64,000 nt of DNA, taken from positions 6,210,882 to 6,274,881 of the forward strand of contig OZ025869.1 of assembly GCA_964019415.1 (NCBI GenBank), read 5' to 3'. The translations under genes and the position numbers were made by a program. Within the stretch, counting starts at the first letter, position 1. Each line of letters starts with the position of its first letter. The notes under the pieces are model-generated. The model was not told the DNA's origin. It saw only the letters and a list, made by a program, of their open reading frames with translations, and made no database searches. Source of the DNA: Ianthella basta (lineage: Eukaryota; Porifera; Demospongiae; Verongiida; Ianthellidae). Positions 22,084 to 32,989 of this stretch are shown piece after piece.

Positions 22084-22364
22084 AATTCTCTGTTAAGACT
22101 AGCCGGAATTCACAATCTCTTAGACGTTTCGGTAGCAATCGACTACCTTGTGGCTGCTTCTGCACTTGCAGAACATGCATTGACAGCAGGTCATGGCATA
22201 GACATCAGCAAGGCAGAGGTGCTCGACAGCCACTCTTTCTTATGCCATTTACTGATGAAGGTAGCCGATTGCTACCGAAACGTCTAAGAGATTGTGAATT
22301 CCGGCTAGTGTTAACAGAGAAACGAATATGGATACTTTTCCTAGCCACTCAGGCCTTACATGGA
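22084..22364 (+). mobile_element. Penelope-like retroelement relic with hammerhead-like core
   Basis: Flanked by the 13-bp direct repeat TGGAAGAATTATT (ending at 22083 on the left, starting about 22362 on the right). Ends match the palindromic element at 13474-13672 (AATTCTCTGTTAA..CTAG at the left; GGATACTTTTCCTAGCCACTCAGG at the right). Between the arms, 22147-22250 reads AASALAEHALTAGHGID and AEVLDSHSF. This resembles a motif near the C-terminus of Penelope-like polyproteins and ties the ribozyme-like arms to that retroelement class. Confidence 0.65.
22252..22281 (+). ncRNA. Hammerhead ribozyme-like core
   Basis: CTGATGA (22252-22258), stem II GGTAGC/GCTACC with loop CGATT, then GAAAC (22277-22281). 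All core bases are present. The matching left arm (22126-22146) keeps GAAAC and stem II on minus but has lost CTGATGA. Helices I and III are not verified. Confidence 0.65.
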
Positions 22365-22365
22365 A

Positions 22366-23393
22366 GAATTATTAATTTCTGTTGGCAAATAATTTAGTTC
22401 ACCCGGTCGTGTACCTCATACCAAGGGCAAACTCTTTGAGGCAATAAGAATGAGGCTGGCTAAGCATTATTCAATTTCCTCACACGAGGACTGTTAAACA
22501 GCAGTCTTCATGGCAAAACATCCTATCTGCCAATAGTACACTGTTTCTGGCATTCCATTTTCATTGGATGTTAGGAGCAAGAGAATTGCTGGTTGCCTGA
22601 TTGAATCAATACGCAGCACCACCCCTCCTGCCCCCCAGCCTTGTTGACATACTAACCTCTGGTATAGCAGTCTGGTTGTTATAAACCAATAATCCTACTT
22701 TGTCATAAACTTAGCCTGTGCAGTGACAACAATTTGACGTGACCACTCACTATAGTACACTAGTCCTGGCTCGCTATGCTGTAGCTTGCAGAAGCAGACG
22801 CAGGCAACAAGCCTCTACTCAAGACTCCTTTAAGGCTTAGCACACATTGGTAGACACCAACAAGTACAATAAGATAAGCTCAGGCTACATGCACGCGAGC
22901 GACAGTGCACAGAACTGCTGTAGCAGAGCTGACAAAACCTACATATAGACAGTTGATTATGAGTTTAGTAAGGTCTTACGGATCAACCAGGCAGACATCA
23001 GCTACCTGCCCTTCCAGGATATTGGCGGAAACAACTACCGCTGTACAGCAGGTCGGCTTAGCAAAGCAGTGCGAGAACGCATTGTGTTGAGGCCGACTAC
23101 CACCCCAACACTAAACTGCACACGCTGCTATCAGATGCCATGGACATTCACAATGCCATGACATAGTCACTATCACAACAACACACCGCATTTACTGGAA
23201 GACCAAGTTGTGCCATGGATGCGTAGGTGGCACTGGGCACTTGGGCTACATGGGGAGCAGGGTGCAGAGTCCATTCATAATGTTTATATAGTTTGGAATG
23301 TATATACAGTGCTATTTGAAATCCAATGGAAAGAATGCAGCGCTTATTATAGGAGCATCATCTCGTTCATTTTAATGTCTAACAGGAAGCTAA
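22366..23393. other. No gene seen
   Basis: No reading frame with recognisable features. It may contain lost 5' exons of the gene copy that follows. Confidence 0.35.
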
Positions 23394-25284
23394 GAAGCAT
23401 GACTCTAAAGAACTACCAGAGCTCAAAGTTACTTGTGTGCCAGAGACGTCACCTAAGATTATAGCTAGCCATAGCCATTAGGACGACCGGCAAGTTTTCC
23501 CACCAACACCTCAAAAGCCACATCCACCCACAATTGCTTTTGAGCAATCGAACAGTGAGTACAATGGATTTCCCTGCATTTAGCTAAATTGATCAATGAA
23601 CATATAATCATGCACATGTGCTGTATGCAGGCCCAAGCAACAGCAAAGAAGCAACGACTTCCTGCCCCTACCCTAGTCTTTACCCCCATTCCACTGAGCA
23701 TTTGTACAGTGAGTATTAAGATACTGATCAGCTGCATATATTTAGAACTTATATACATTGAATTCTAGTGCTGCTGATAAGGAAATACTACACATTTGTT
23801 CAATCCTTCATATCTAACTCCTATCCATTCTGGCCTTGTCGGAAGTCAAGCTTGCCAGCGAGAAGAAGGAGAGAGAGTTAACAAAGAAGTGGTCTGCAGG
23901 TGACATAGAAGTGGAAACTATGCTCTTCTCATTTTCGTCCTTGAACGAAGAAGAGCTGAGAGCAGCCCCATGTGTCTACACACTAGATTTAGTATGGAGG
24001 ATACTATCCTATCTGGATGAGCTTGAAGAGTAAGTTCTAAGACACTATATGCACATACATACAGTAAGTAGCTAGATTACAGGATAATTGCTGTGTAAAA
24101 ACAGTTGAGAAGGAAAGGATCATAGTGACTTGTTTCGACAGGTTGCCTTAAGGTCTTCAGACGTAGCTCCTTTCATCGGCTTTGTCTTAGGATGTAGCTT
24201 CTTCCATCAGGCCTTGCTGTGCTTACGCTTACGATCCTTTCCTTCTCATACAGTAAGTCTTTGTTTATCCAGCACACGCAGCATGTTCACAGGTCCTACA
24301 ATTACATCATTGGGCACGTCCCGAGAAAGCTATCAGCTGCTTGTGCACTATTTCTACGAACGCAAGGGGACCATCGTGCGGTTGTTTCAGGCACTGCAAA
24401 GTGCCTAGTAGCCTTGGCTGGCCCATTTTCAGCTGCGTATTTCCCTATCTTCTCTTTTCTTCAGGGGTGTAGCCAATGTACGTGCCGCACTGCGCTTCTC
24501 CCCAATCTTAACTTGTTCATCAAGCACAAGAGCTCCTCTCACGCTTCATTCACCTGTTCTGTCTCCTTCTTTGAGAGAGCATTACAGTTGAGCACAAGTC
24601 CTTTCCTCTGTAGTTATTTCAGCAGGGCCATATCGACTGCACCGCATGCACATGCATGCATGGGCTGCACGCTTGTAATACAAGTGTGCTTCCCGCTATA
24701 CAGTATGTCATTTAACTATTGGCAATTGTTGTACATCAATTTAGGTGTGTGTACCAGCCTTACACATTAGTTTAGGGATCTTTCTATGGCTATTCCAACT
24801 ATACGAAGAGGCATGTCATGAGTTGGATGTGAAGCTAGCAGCAATTCTAACCACATCTACAAAGGCAAACCAGCATTTCAATGCCTATATAACTGCCCTA
24901 AAGAAGATAGCAGACAATGAAGATATGATACAACAGTGCGAGGGTATGGCTGAGAGCAATGACCAACTGGCTATATAGTTTGCCCTGAATGCACAAGACA
25001 ACAGTAAAGTACAGGAACAAGTGGAGCAACTCATGCAGGAAGCACAGCATCTTAGGCAGCAAGCGGACAGACTTGTGAGTCTATCACTGCCAATTTACAA
25101 AAGGATATGGTGAATTGCTGCTACATATTTTCCAATGTAAAGAATAGAGGTCCAGTCTCTAACTCCTGAGTTTAGACTACATCTAGGACCATTCGTGCAA
25201 CAAGTGGACAAGGCACTGAAGGAATGTGGGGTAGAGCGCCAGGTCTATCATGGAGGCACATTCGTTGGCAACCATGTGCACTAA
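23394..25284 (+). pseudogene. Multi-exon transposase-like gene, copy 2, with HIRAN-like exon
   Basis: Splice-bounded blocks: about 23394-23464; about 23502-23554 (donor GTGAGT); 23631-23708 (after ATGCAG, donor GTGAGT; KKQRLPAPTLVFTP); about 23840-24030 (LASEKKERELTKKW, LDLVWRILSYLDELEE, donor GTAAGT); a HIRAN-like piece 24277-24420; 24745-25074 (acceptor TTTAG, CVPALHISLGIF, CHELDVKLAA, a coiled coil with TAG at 24976); and 25197-25284 (acceptor CATCTAG, PFVQQVDKALKECGVE, YHGGTFVGNHVH, TAA). The last two match copy 1 at 14825-18353 exon for exon. The GDKGG and FGDY blocks of copy 1 are not found here, so the catalytic part is deleted. Apparent N-terminal exons are inferred from splice signals only. 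Confidence 0.55.
24277..24420 (+). pseudogene. HIRAN domain fragment
   Basis: The frame reads SYNYIIGHVPRKLSAACALF then LRTQGDHRAVVSGTAK. This matches the core of the HIRAN domain at 7160 (GHVPRTMSRLCALFL ... VTG). The front part (RGYHVY) and the DLPQGGLE end are absent or out of frame. Confidence 0.7.
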
Positions 25285-25699
25285 TGCTGCAAGGCAACTT
25301 ATTACATGATGTTTAATCTGCAATAAGTTAATTAGATTGTCGAGTTGTTAATAATTATTTGCATTTGTATGCATGTTAATAATGATCTGCACTTTAAGGT
25401 TGATTTTACAGACAAACTATGTGACTGCATTAATACCATACATTGGGAAGACCACTCCTTGGTAATTTACATTCCAGCAGCGCTACTTTCGAAACACCCG
25501 TGAATAGACAATGCCCTTTGTCTCCTGGGTGTGAAATCAGTGTGCCCATTGCCTCCCTTTTTATAAACAGTAGATGGCAGTCACCATTAAGTTTACCATG
25601 GCTGAAACTCTCCCATCGCTAGGGGTGATCCTAATGTGATCCTAATGTCTACTGCCATTATTGTTGGCAACTTTGCTTGGACACTTGATACAAGGCCCT
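25285..25699. other. No gene seen
   Basis: No recognisable feature between gene copy 2 and the LINE fragment. Confidence 0.4.
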
Positions 25700-26410
25700 A
25701 GATAGGAGACAGTTTGTTGGCGTAGTCTTTCTGGATGTATCCAAAGCTTTTGATACAGTTAGTCACAATCTTCTCTTGGACAAGCTCTCCAAACTTGGTC
25801 TCTCTCCATCTGCCATCTCTTGGTTCAAGTCCTACCTTTCTGGTCGTTGTCAGGTCACCCGTGTTAGTGACTCCTTCTCATCTCCCAGTTTTCCTTCATC
25901 TGGTGTTCCACAAGGCTCTGTGCTTTGGTCCTTCTCTTTTCTCTGCTTTCATCAATGATCTTCCTTCGGTCTTACCAGCTGATTCTGTTGTCCTCTTTGC
26001 TGACGACACTGCTATCTATATCATTAGTAGCAATCTTGCTTCCCTGAACACTTCTCTCCAACGTGTGGATGCAGCCAACTTGTGGATATCCAGCAAAGGG
26101 TTCTGTCTGAATGCTAGCAAAACAAAATCAATGCTGATTCACTCCAGGAGACGAAAGCTGGAGACTGGTCTAAACATTAATGTAGATGGTGTGGCTGTTG
26201 AGCAGGTGCAGGTGCACAAGTACCTTGGTGTTGTCCTCAACAATTCTCTAACTCGAGTGATCATGTAGACATGGTCTGTGGAAAGGCGAATCGAAGCCTT
26301 AATCTTCTTCGCAGACTCTCTTAGTTTCTCCCTCCCTCTCTCTTTCTCATCTATCTCAAATCTTATGTCCTTCCCCACTTCGATTACTGTGATGTTGTGG
26401 GCAAGGGTGC
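25700..26410 (+). pseudogene. CR1/jockey-type LINE reverse transcriptase fragment, frameshifted
   Basis: Frame one (to about 25925): VVFLDVSKAFDTVSHNLLL, LGLSPSAISWFKSYLSGRCQ, SSGVPQGSV. A one-base slip near 25925 moves to frame two: FSAFINDLPSVLP, VVLFADDTAIY (catalytic Asp pair), FCLNASKTKSMLI, VHKYLGVVL. A third frame holds thumb remains to about 26410 (YLKSYVLPHFDYCDVVW). Different family from the LINE at 5080; related to fragments at 53821-54179 and 58368-58565. Confidence 0.8.
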
Positions 26411-26439
26411 CTTCAGGGATGCTCCCTAACACATCGCAC

Positions 26440-26690
26440 ATGCAGCCTCAATCCATGCTCTGTCTCACTCCACACGCAGCCTCAGTCTGCGCATGGCCTC
26501 TCTCCACGTGCTGTCTCGCTCCACCCGCTGCCTAACGGCTACACCTGACTACGCGCGGCCTCTCTCCACGCGCTGTCACACTCTACGCGCTTCATATGTA
26601 ACTCAACACGCAGTCTCATTCGACGGGTTGCTTCACTCCACAAACGTTTTCTCATTCCATGCGCTGTCTCGCTCCACACGTACTCAGTAC
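26440..26690. repeat. Degenerate tandem repeat, about 20-25 bp unit
   Basis: Repeated variants of CTCCACGCGCTGTCTCG and CTCCACACGCAGCCTCA in tandem order. Unit length varies. Sits at the 3' side of the LINE fragment. Confidence 0.6.
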
Positions 26691-26940
26691 CAACTCGATA
26701 ATTGCTGAAGATAAAACTGGAATACAGAGAATAACTTCATTAGGCAAAGATTGTTGTGTGAGCACTGTAGCCAAGTGCTTGTCTGTTATGTAAACACTCT
26801 AGTGGAGTGCTGGTCTGTGTATAAGCACTCTAACTGAGTGCTAGTCTTCTTCTCATCCTTCTTCCTTTCCTATAATACTGCTTTAAAATGTGAATGTGGG
26901 TAACTCTGCTGCTTCTGTGATTGTGTGAGGTTGGTGTATG

Positions 26941-26988
26941 TACATGATGACATCATATGACATCACTGGTGATGTCACTGATGACATC
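26941..26988. repeat. Cluster of TGACATCA/TGATGTCA boxes
   Basis: Five near-copies of the palindromic CRE/ATF-like octamer within about 50 bp (ATGACATCAT, TGACATCAC, GTGATGTCAC, GATGACATCAC). May be a transcription-factor cluster or an old short palindrome. Confidence 0.5.
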
Positions 26989-27227
26989 ACATACTTCTTC
27001 CTCGATATGTGCTAACGATCAAAATTTAGTGGTTATCTACACCTTTCACCCAAAGTAGAGGTTTCATGTTATAACTACCCTGTGGAGTATCACTGGATAC
27101 TGGAGCTATTTGGACAAATGGGCCTACCATTGCTTGATGGAATGAAGGAGCAGGTATGGTTAGAACAACATAGCAATTGAATGTTATATGTACTTACATC
27201 ATCAGCATGACCCATATATATTTATAG

Positions 27228-27691
27228 TTGTGCAAGGGACAATGAAGCAAGAATTAAGAAAATGAAAAAGCAAAAGGAACAAAGACGAAAAGGGGCAGAG
27301 TTGAGCACAAGCAGCACCATGCACAGGAACAAGCTCAGAGGTATATTTTCTACACTCACTGACGCACCACGCATGCCAGTGGTTACACTGCTTCCTGTAT
27401 CACATATACAGGAAATGTTGAGGGAGGCGCCAGCACATTTTCCACAGTTATGGTGAGAAAGATGATTGCATGGATGAGCACATTGATGAAGAAGACCTCC
27501 ATGCAGAGGTGGAGAAGAGTCTGCGAAGCGACAATGCCAATCATCACATTCCTCAAAGCACAGCAAGCAAACCAGATGGTGTAGACATTGTATTGGGGGA
27601 ATCCAGGAAGAAGGAGTGCAAGTGTGGGTCAAACAGCTATGAGCGGATCTCACATCGTGACTGTCCCCTTAACAAAAAGGCAGCAAACTAG
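27228..27691 (+). pseudogene. Gene fragment ending in a zinc knuckle
   Basis: A frame from about 27228 (KKMKKQKEQRRKGAEL, charged) runs to 27456. Another frame, 27470-27691, reads DEHIDEEDLHAEVEKSL and ends CKCGSNSYERISHRDCPLN, a Cys/His knuckle of the type found at the C-terminus of several invertebrate transposon proteins. The two frames need a splice or a frameshift near 27456-27470. A short splice-bounded block at about 27060-27152 (donor GTATGG) may be upstream. Family not identified. Confidence 0.4.
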
Positions 27692-27790
27692 GGTGCCCAT
27701 GCATCCAATGCTATGTACACGCTAATGTTCTATTGTACTCCAGATCTGTTCAACTTGCACAAGCTATGTCATGTTCTTGCCACAACTTTC

Positions 27791-28344
27791 TTAGGAGGAT
27801 TTGGCCACTTGGCAATGGGAAGATCTTTCAATGTGATGTGATACGCCTGTGAGGCAAAGCAAGAAAACACTGAAAGGTGGTGGTCCTGTGGGATCCGACC
27901 ACTCTTTCACGAGGCCCGGATAACGCGCCCTCACCACAGACTTGAGTGCTTCTGGATAAACAAAGGATAGATGTGCAATACCATCCGTCCACCATACCGT
28001 TTTTTCCAGATCCATACTGCAAAGGGGAACAATGCAATTGTTATGAAAGAGTAATAATGTTGTGACGCTAGCTTTGTATGTGCAAAACTCGCCCAAAGAA
28101 TACCATAAAGTCTCTTATACATTGCCTTCCTCCCTGCCTCTCCTTCTCCACCCTGGTAATTTTGCAGTAGGTACTCCAGATTACGCGGAATACCCTCAAA
28201 CCTGTGCAATCACGAACAAATATGACATCTTACAGTGCCAAACGTGCGTAACTTTGATTTCTTTACTAACTCTGCCTCCTCAAGCACAGATCTGAACTGC
28301 AACAGTGCTCCTTCAAGTGCCAGGTCCTCTGTCGCTATTGCCAT
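27791..28344 (-). other. Possible small multi-exon gene, minus strand
   Basis: ATG at 28344 starts ATEDLALEGALLQFRSVLEEAEL. A roughly 45-bp intron would join it to FEGIPRNLEYLLQNYQGGEGE (28205 on), and a further exon after CCCTTTGCAG near 28020 could encode SFVYPEALKSVVRARYPGLV. The small intron sizes suit this genome, but I could not make all phases agree. No family recognised. Confidence 0.3.
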
Positions 28345-28586
28345 GGTTGCTTATTCCCTTTCCAAGACTCTCCAACACCGCCTTGCAACGATTCCGCACC
28401 TTGTGCAGTACCTAGCGACGATGCCCATGCTAATCGCATTAGCTAATTGAATTCGCATGTGTGTTATGGCAAACATTGTTTACATAGGGCGAACTGTGTG
28501 GTTAATCACATTCTTCTATGTTACCATGGCTACGCATGTGACTGTGCGTGATGTGCGCGTGATTTGAGAGCTGGATTGAACGAAAA

Positions 28587-28848
28587 TGCAGAATTCGTCC
28601 TTCCTGTCTGAAGCTTTTACGAAGAAAAGCATTCCTCGTTGCAGCAATATGTCCGTGCGCGGCTTGAAGAAGGTTACGCGGTCATTTTCGAGGGCTTGTT
28701 CGAACGAATTATGACGTTACAGAAGAAAGTCACGATATTGTCATGTGATACGCCTACCAAGACGGTTATTTCACCATTGCTTCCACTAAACGGCTGTGCC
28801 ACAGTCGCCGAGAAGGTTTCTTCGTGGGATGAAGATAAAAATGGTTAG
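28587..28848 (+). other. Possible first exon, plus strand, divergent from the previous gene
   Basis: A frame over 28639-28848 reads QQYVRARLEEGYAVIFEGLF and ends DEDKNG just before GTTAGT, a possible donor. An ATG at 28587 opens a different frame. About 240 bp separate it from the divergent ATG at 28344, so 28345-28586 could be a two-way promoter. Weak call. Confidence 0.25.
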
Positions 28849-28866
28849 TCAACTAAATTCTCTAGC

Positions 28867-29002
28867 TTCTCCATGTGGGCAAATGCTGCGCAAGGTTCCC
28901 ATCTAGAGTTACATGACCCTAAATATCTTGAACCGAGTATCCGCACTTTTCTTATCATAGCTTCACAGCGGAATGGTTTAACAACTTTGCCCACATGGAA
29001 AA
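28867..29002. mobile_element. Short MITE with 17-bp inverted ends
   Basis: TTCTCCATGTGGGCAAA at 28867-28883 and its near-perfect inverse TTTGCCCACATGGAAAA at 28986-29002 bound about 136 bp with no coding sequence. Target duplication unclear. Confidence 0.6.
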
Positions 29003-29519
29003 GTTAGATAGCACAAATGCGCATTGAATGATGCCCTTTTTGTTGGTCTGATACCTTTCCTTCAATGTGGCAACGGCATTTACCTCCATTTTGGTGCCTT
29101 CGCTATCGTCAATATAACTCGCTGTAGCAGAGCTCTATTAACAAAAGTCATGCACAGAGTTACAAAGGGGTTCTTTGTCTCTTTGGCAGTACTTGTCCTG
29201 TTCTGATCCAGCTGCGCTTGTAAAAGATATAAGCAAAAATACAAAGGTCACAATCGGCCGCGCGCAGGAACCACATTGTTTACATAGCCATAACTCACAT
29301 GCGTTAGCAGCCGATTTCTGGTCGAATTAATTGCATTCCACAAATGCGTTTGTAAACATAAATTAGGCATACTTGGAGTGTTTCGGTGCAGTGCAAGAGC
29401 TTTTGGAAGTGCTTTTTTCGTTTTTGCGGAAGATTTGAAACCACAGATAACATATGTGATTTTCAAAAGATTCTGAAAGGTAACCCCAGACTCCCCTCCT
29501 ACCTTAATTACAATGTATA

Positions 29520-31151
29520 TATCATAAAGCTGCTAGTTACCTAATTGCAAAGGCTAGATCCAGTGGTGCTTTTGTGTATACTGTTTACAACCACCTATAC
29601 AACACTTTAGTCTTGCCCATTATTGAATACAGTAGTTTCATCTGGGGACTTAAGTCATTTGATCACATATCTAAAATCCAGAATAATCTCATGAGAAGTT
29701 TCTTGGGTGTAGGCAGAAATGCACCAATTGCTGCTCTATCAGGGGAGATGGGGTGGTTACCGATTGCAGTTCTCACAAAAATATCATGCATTAGATTTTG
29801 GCTCAGACTCAGTAAAATGTCACAAACCAGACTTAATTATGCAATTTCCGCTGAATCATGTACTTTAGCTGAAAATGGTAAGAACAAGTATTTCGAGTTA
29901 AAAAAACTCGTGGGGCGCCGGGCGCCCCTGAACTCGAACTACTTGCTAACAGCTTCCCTGTGTATGTTCAATAGTTTAGATTGCTGGGTATGCAGTACTG
30001 CTGCTGGTTTGAAAGATACATCACGATACCATGGATAGACTGTTGAGGTTGCAAGAGTTTCAAGTCTCCAGACCAGGAAGTCATCCAGTGAAAGCACCCC
30101 TACCAAACTGTCAAAATGCTTTGTTGATGCTTTTTGATCAACATAACATTCTGAATGAGGATGTACATGTTACTTTGTGTCTGGAGGAGGAGTGTGATGG
30201 CTAAAACCGCTACCCTAAGTGGTAATGCCATGATTCGATTTGTCTCTCATTTGCCAATGGGTCATTCGACCTCTGTTATATTTGGGGCTGTAACTCACAG
30301 GAGAATAGTTAGATAAGCTTTCTACTACAATACTATTACTTAAACATGTTCTAGAAATACTTTGCGTTCCTTGGGTACACGGCGAAATGCGAAGAAAGAT
30401 GATTATGAGCCTAGCAAACAGAGAGCGTCGAGCGCGGCCATTTTACAATGCCCGTCAGTGATAATTGGAGTTGTATCTCGCAGAAGAGTCCTTCGTTAGG
30501 CTTTTTACGAATATCACTCTATCAACACATCTTCTTGAACACATTTCGTTCGATTGAGATACGGCGAAACGCCATTGGAGATGATTTTAAGCTTTGTAAA
30601 TATTGACGTGAGTGCCGCCATTTGCAAAATGACAGAAATATATATATATATATACGAACATGAAGCCATACGAATACCTAAATCTGAAAACAATATAGGG
30701 GCACCTTCGGCGCCCCAAAAACTGGGCTTTCTATATTAAAGCCTACCTACATGATCTTAGCATAAATCTAGGCTTTAGTCCATCAATACATGACAAACAC
30801 TTCATTCAGTACTACAAAGATGCAGCAACAAATCTGTATAAACTAGAATGGCTACAGCAGATACAAATGGTTAGAGAAGCATCTGAAACAGGAGGTAGGC
30901 TAAATATCTATAGAAGGATAAAGGCAGATTTCCTAACCACAGAAAGATATGTAGCCAATATTAGGTCAGTAGGGGTGAGGAGGGTGCTGGCGGGTCTCCG
31001 GGTGGGTTGCCTCCCGCTCGCAGTGGAGACTGGCCGCTACACTGGGGTCCCCCTCTGCCAGCGTTCTTGTAGGTTGTGTGATCGTGGGGAGGTGGAGGAC
31101 CAGATTCACTTTTTAATTATTTGCCCTGCTTTCAACCAATTCAGATTGTAG
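29520..31151 (+). pseudogene. LINE 3' fragment interrupted by a hairpin-ended element
   Basis: 29520-29885 encodes the thumb region (ASYLIAKARSSGAF, NTLVLPIIEYSSFIWG, NLMRSFLGVGRNAPI), sister to 5690-6090. It resumes at 30723 in the same frame (WAFYIKAYLHDL) and runs to 31151, ending in the Cys/His segment CQRSCRLCDRGEVEDQIHF typical of LINE C-termini. The insert 29886-30722 breaks between AAC and TGG codons. It supplies the C-terminal part that the copy at 5080 lacks. Confidence 0.85.
29886..30722 (+). mobile_element. Hairpin-ended non-autonomous element, copy 3
   Basis: 837 bp inserted in the LINE frame, with AAC at both junctions (29883-29885, 30720-30722) as a possible 3-bp duplication. 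The 5' end forms a hairpin (29885-29945: CAAGTATTTCGAGTT ... AACTCGAACTACTTG with an inner GGGGCGCC.GGCGCCCC stem). The 3' end is a GGGGCACC..GGCGCCCC stem preceded by CATGAAGCCATAC, as in copy 2. The interior differs from copies 1 and 2 and holds a diverged tandem pair (about 30285-30465 and 30467-30640) with GTATACGGCGAAA-type cores. Confidence 0.8.
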
Positions 31152-31779
31152 CTTTTCAATCAATGTAACTCACTATTATGCACATTCTTTCAACAGCCAA
31201 TCACAAGCAAATTACATTTCATTTTAAGCTCCTACAACCATTCCATTGCAAACATACTTACCAAGATGTACACCCATAGGCAATCTCTTTTATTTAGCAA
31301 CTAAAATCCACACTCCATGTATGTGTGACTTCCCCCCCATCTTTACATCCTGTCTTTTCCTTTGTGACCAGTAAGCCAGTACTGGCTGTGCAGCCTCTGA
31401 TTACATGCTGCTGTCACTTTAATAATAAGAACATATATATATTATATTATGTCGTTGACTATGTTAGCTATCCCATGTTGTACTATAGCATGCATGTTGA
31501 GTTCTTTAATGGTTTATATATATGTCTGCTTCATATCCCATTTTTTCAAGTGTGTACAATATTACCTACAGTGTCATGATCAAAATTCTAAAATAATGGT
31601 AAAGTTCAGATCGAAATTAGAGTCATGCAGACTGCATGCATGCACTGTGATATTGGCCAGCCGTAATTGTTACATGATGTTACATATGTAATACATAACA
31701 TGTAACTTCTGGCATAGGAGAATGAAATAATTATACAATCTATGTAACAAGTATTATGAGTACATTGCAATCTATGAAA
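31152..31779. other. LINE 3' tail and intervening sequence
   Basis: Non-coding AT-rich sequence following the LINE stop. A TA-rich run near 31430-31450 may mark the LINE 3' end. No gene seen. Confidence 0.4.
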
Positions 31780-31780
31780 C

Positions 31781-32861
31781 AAGTATTTCGAGTTAAAAAA
31801 AACTCGTGGGGTTACCGCCCCAACTCGAAATACTTGCTCCCCCCGGTCACTGCTGTGTTATCAATGTACAGTAGCTACTGCAACTAATTTTGTGTAATTC
31901 ATCAACACATTTGTGAACACACTTCATAGGCAAGAATGAACACAAATGATTGATGCTGACACAAATATAGTCAAAAATATGGACACACATTTGCACAATG
32001 GCACAGTACATTGACTTATGTACCTTACACACAGTTTGCACATTCTCAGAGTTGCCAAAACCACAATCAAGTACACGCACACACACACACATGCGCGCGC
32101 GCGCTAAACACACACACACGCTAAACACACATGCTCATGCTCTCTCAAGGACACGGACGAGAGGAGAGGGACATGGATGGAGGGCACACAGATACCTGCA
32201 AGTGCTTTACAGCACACTCATAGTCATTGCAGCGGCTAGGGTTTTGTTGTGGCAGAAGACAGTTCATTCGATCACACTATGCACACCATCTGGAGGAAAT
32301 TTGGAAGGGTAACTGTGCACGCTTAAGCTTTAAATGCTATAGACCATTAGCTAAAGTTTGTGTGCAAAATGTTTGGGACTCACCAAGTTCTGCGTCGCTC
32401 CAATCAATTCTCTAAGACAGAGAACTGAAGTCCTTCAATGAGAGCGGCCATGATTAAAAGCATCCTGTGAACCAAGTCACCGAACTGCTGGGTGCTATCC
32501 CGCTGCTTCTTGTACGTCTTCAGACCAGAGGTGGTGTGGTTGCCTGTTCTACAACTTTCAAAGGCAGAAGTTGCCTATGCTCCGCACAGAGCGACGTTTC
32601 AAAGTCCATCCCTCGGTATTTCTGGCGAGAGGCCAACAAAATGGCTGACCATATAAATTCCCTATCTTCAATAAATCCATCGATACATAATTATATTAAT
32701 GCTAGCACAGTTTTACTACCGCAGATTACGTATTATATAAACCGACATACATACCTACCGACATACCGACATATATACCACTGGAAGTGGGACATGAAGC
32801 CATACAACAAAATGTCAAAACGAAAACAATACAGGGGCTGCTGCAGGCATCCCCTAAAAAC
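31781..32861 (+). mobile_element. Hairpin-ended non-autonomous element, copy 2
   Basis: Begins with hairpin CAAGTATTTCGAGTT ... AACTCGAAATACTTG (31780-31836) and ends with an AGGGGCTGC..GCATCCCCT stem followed by AAAAAC. The interior is colinear with the reverse of 2235-2950, including the CA tract (32078-32133), GAGAGGAGAGGGACATGG and TACGTATTATATAAACC. The best preserved of the three copies, about 1.08 kb. No protein is encoded, so it depends on another element. Confidence 0.8.
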
Positions 32862-32989
32862 AATACACATAAGATCAGGCAGCAACTGATTCGCTGTACA
32901 TAACAGCCAGTGCATCATGCAGATAACAGAATAAGAAAACTATAAATGTTCATGGCACGTGGAGTGTAACATAGACATTAACTTGTTGG

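Noticed and set aside
29886..32861. Helitron identity for the hairpin-ended elements
   Set aside because: No 5' TC, no 3' CTRR, and no insertion between A and T. Only the 3' stem resembles Helitrons.
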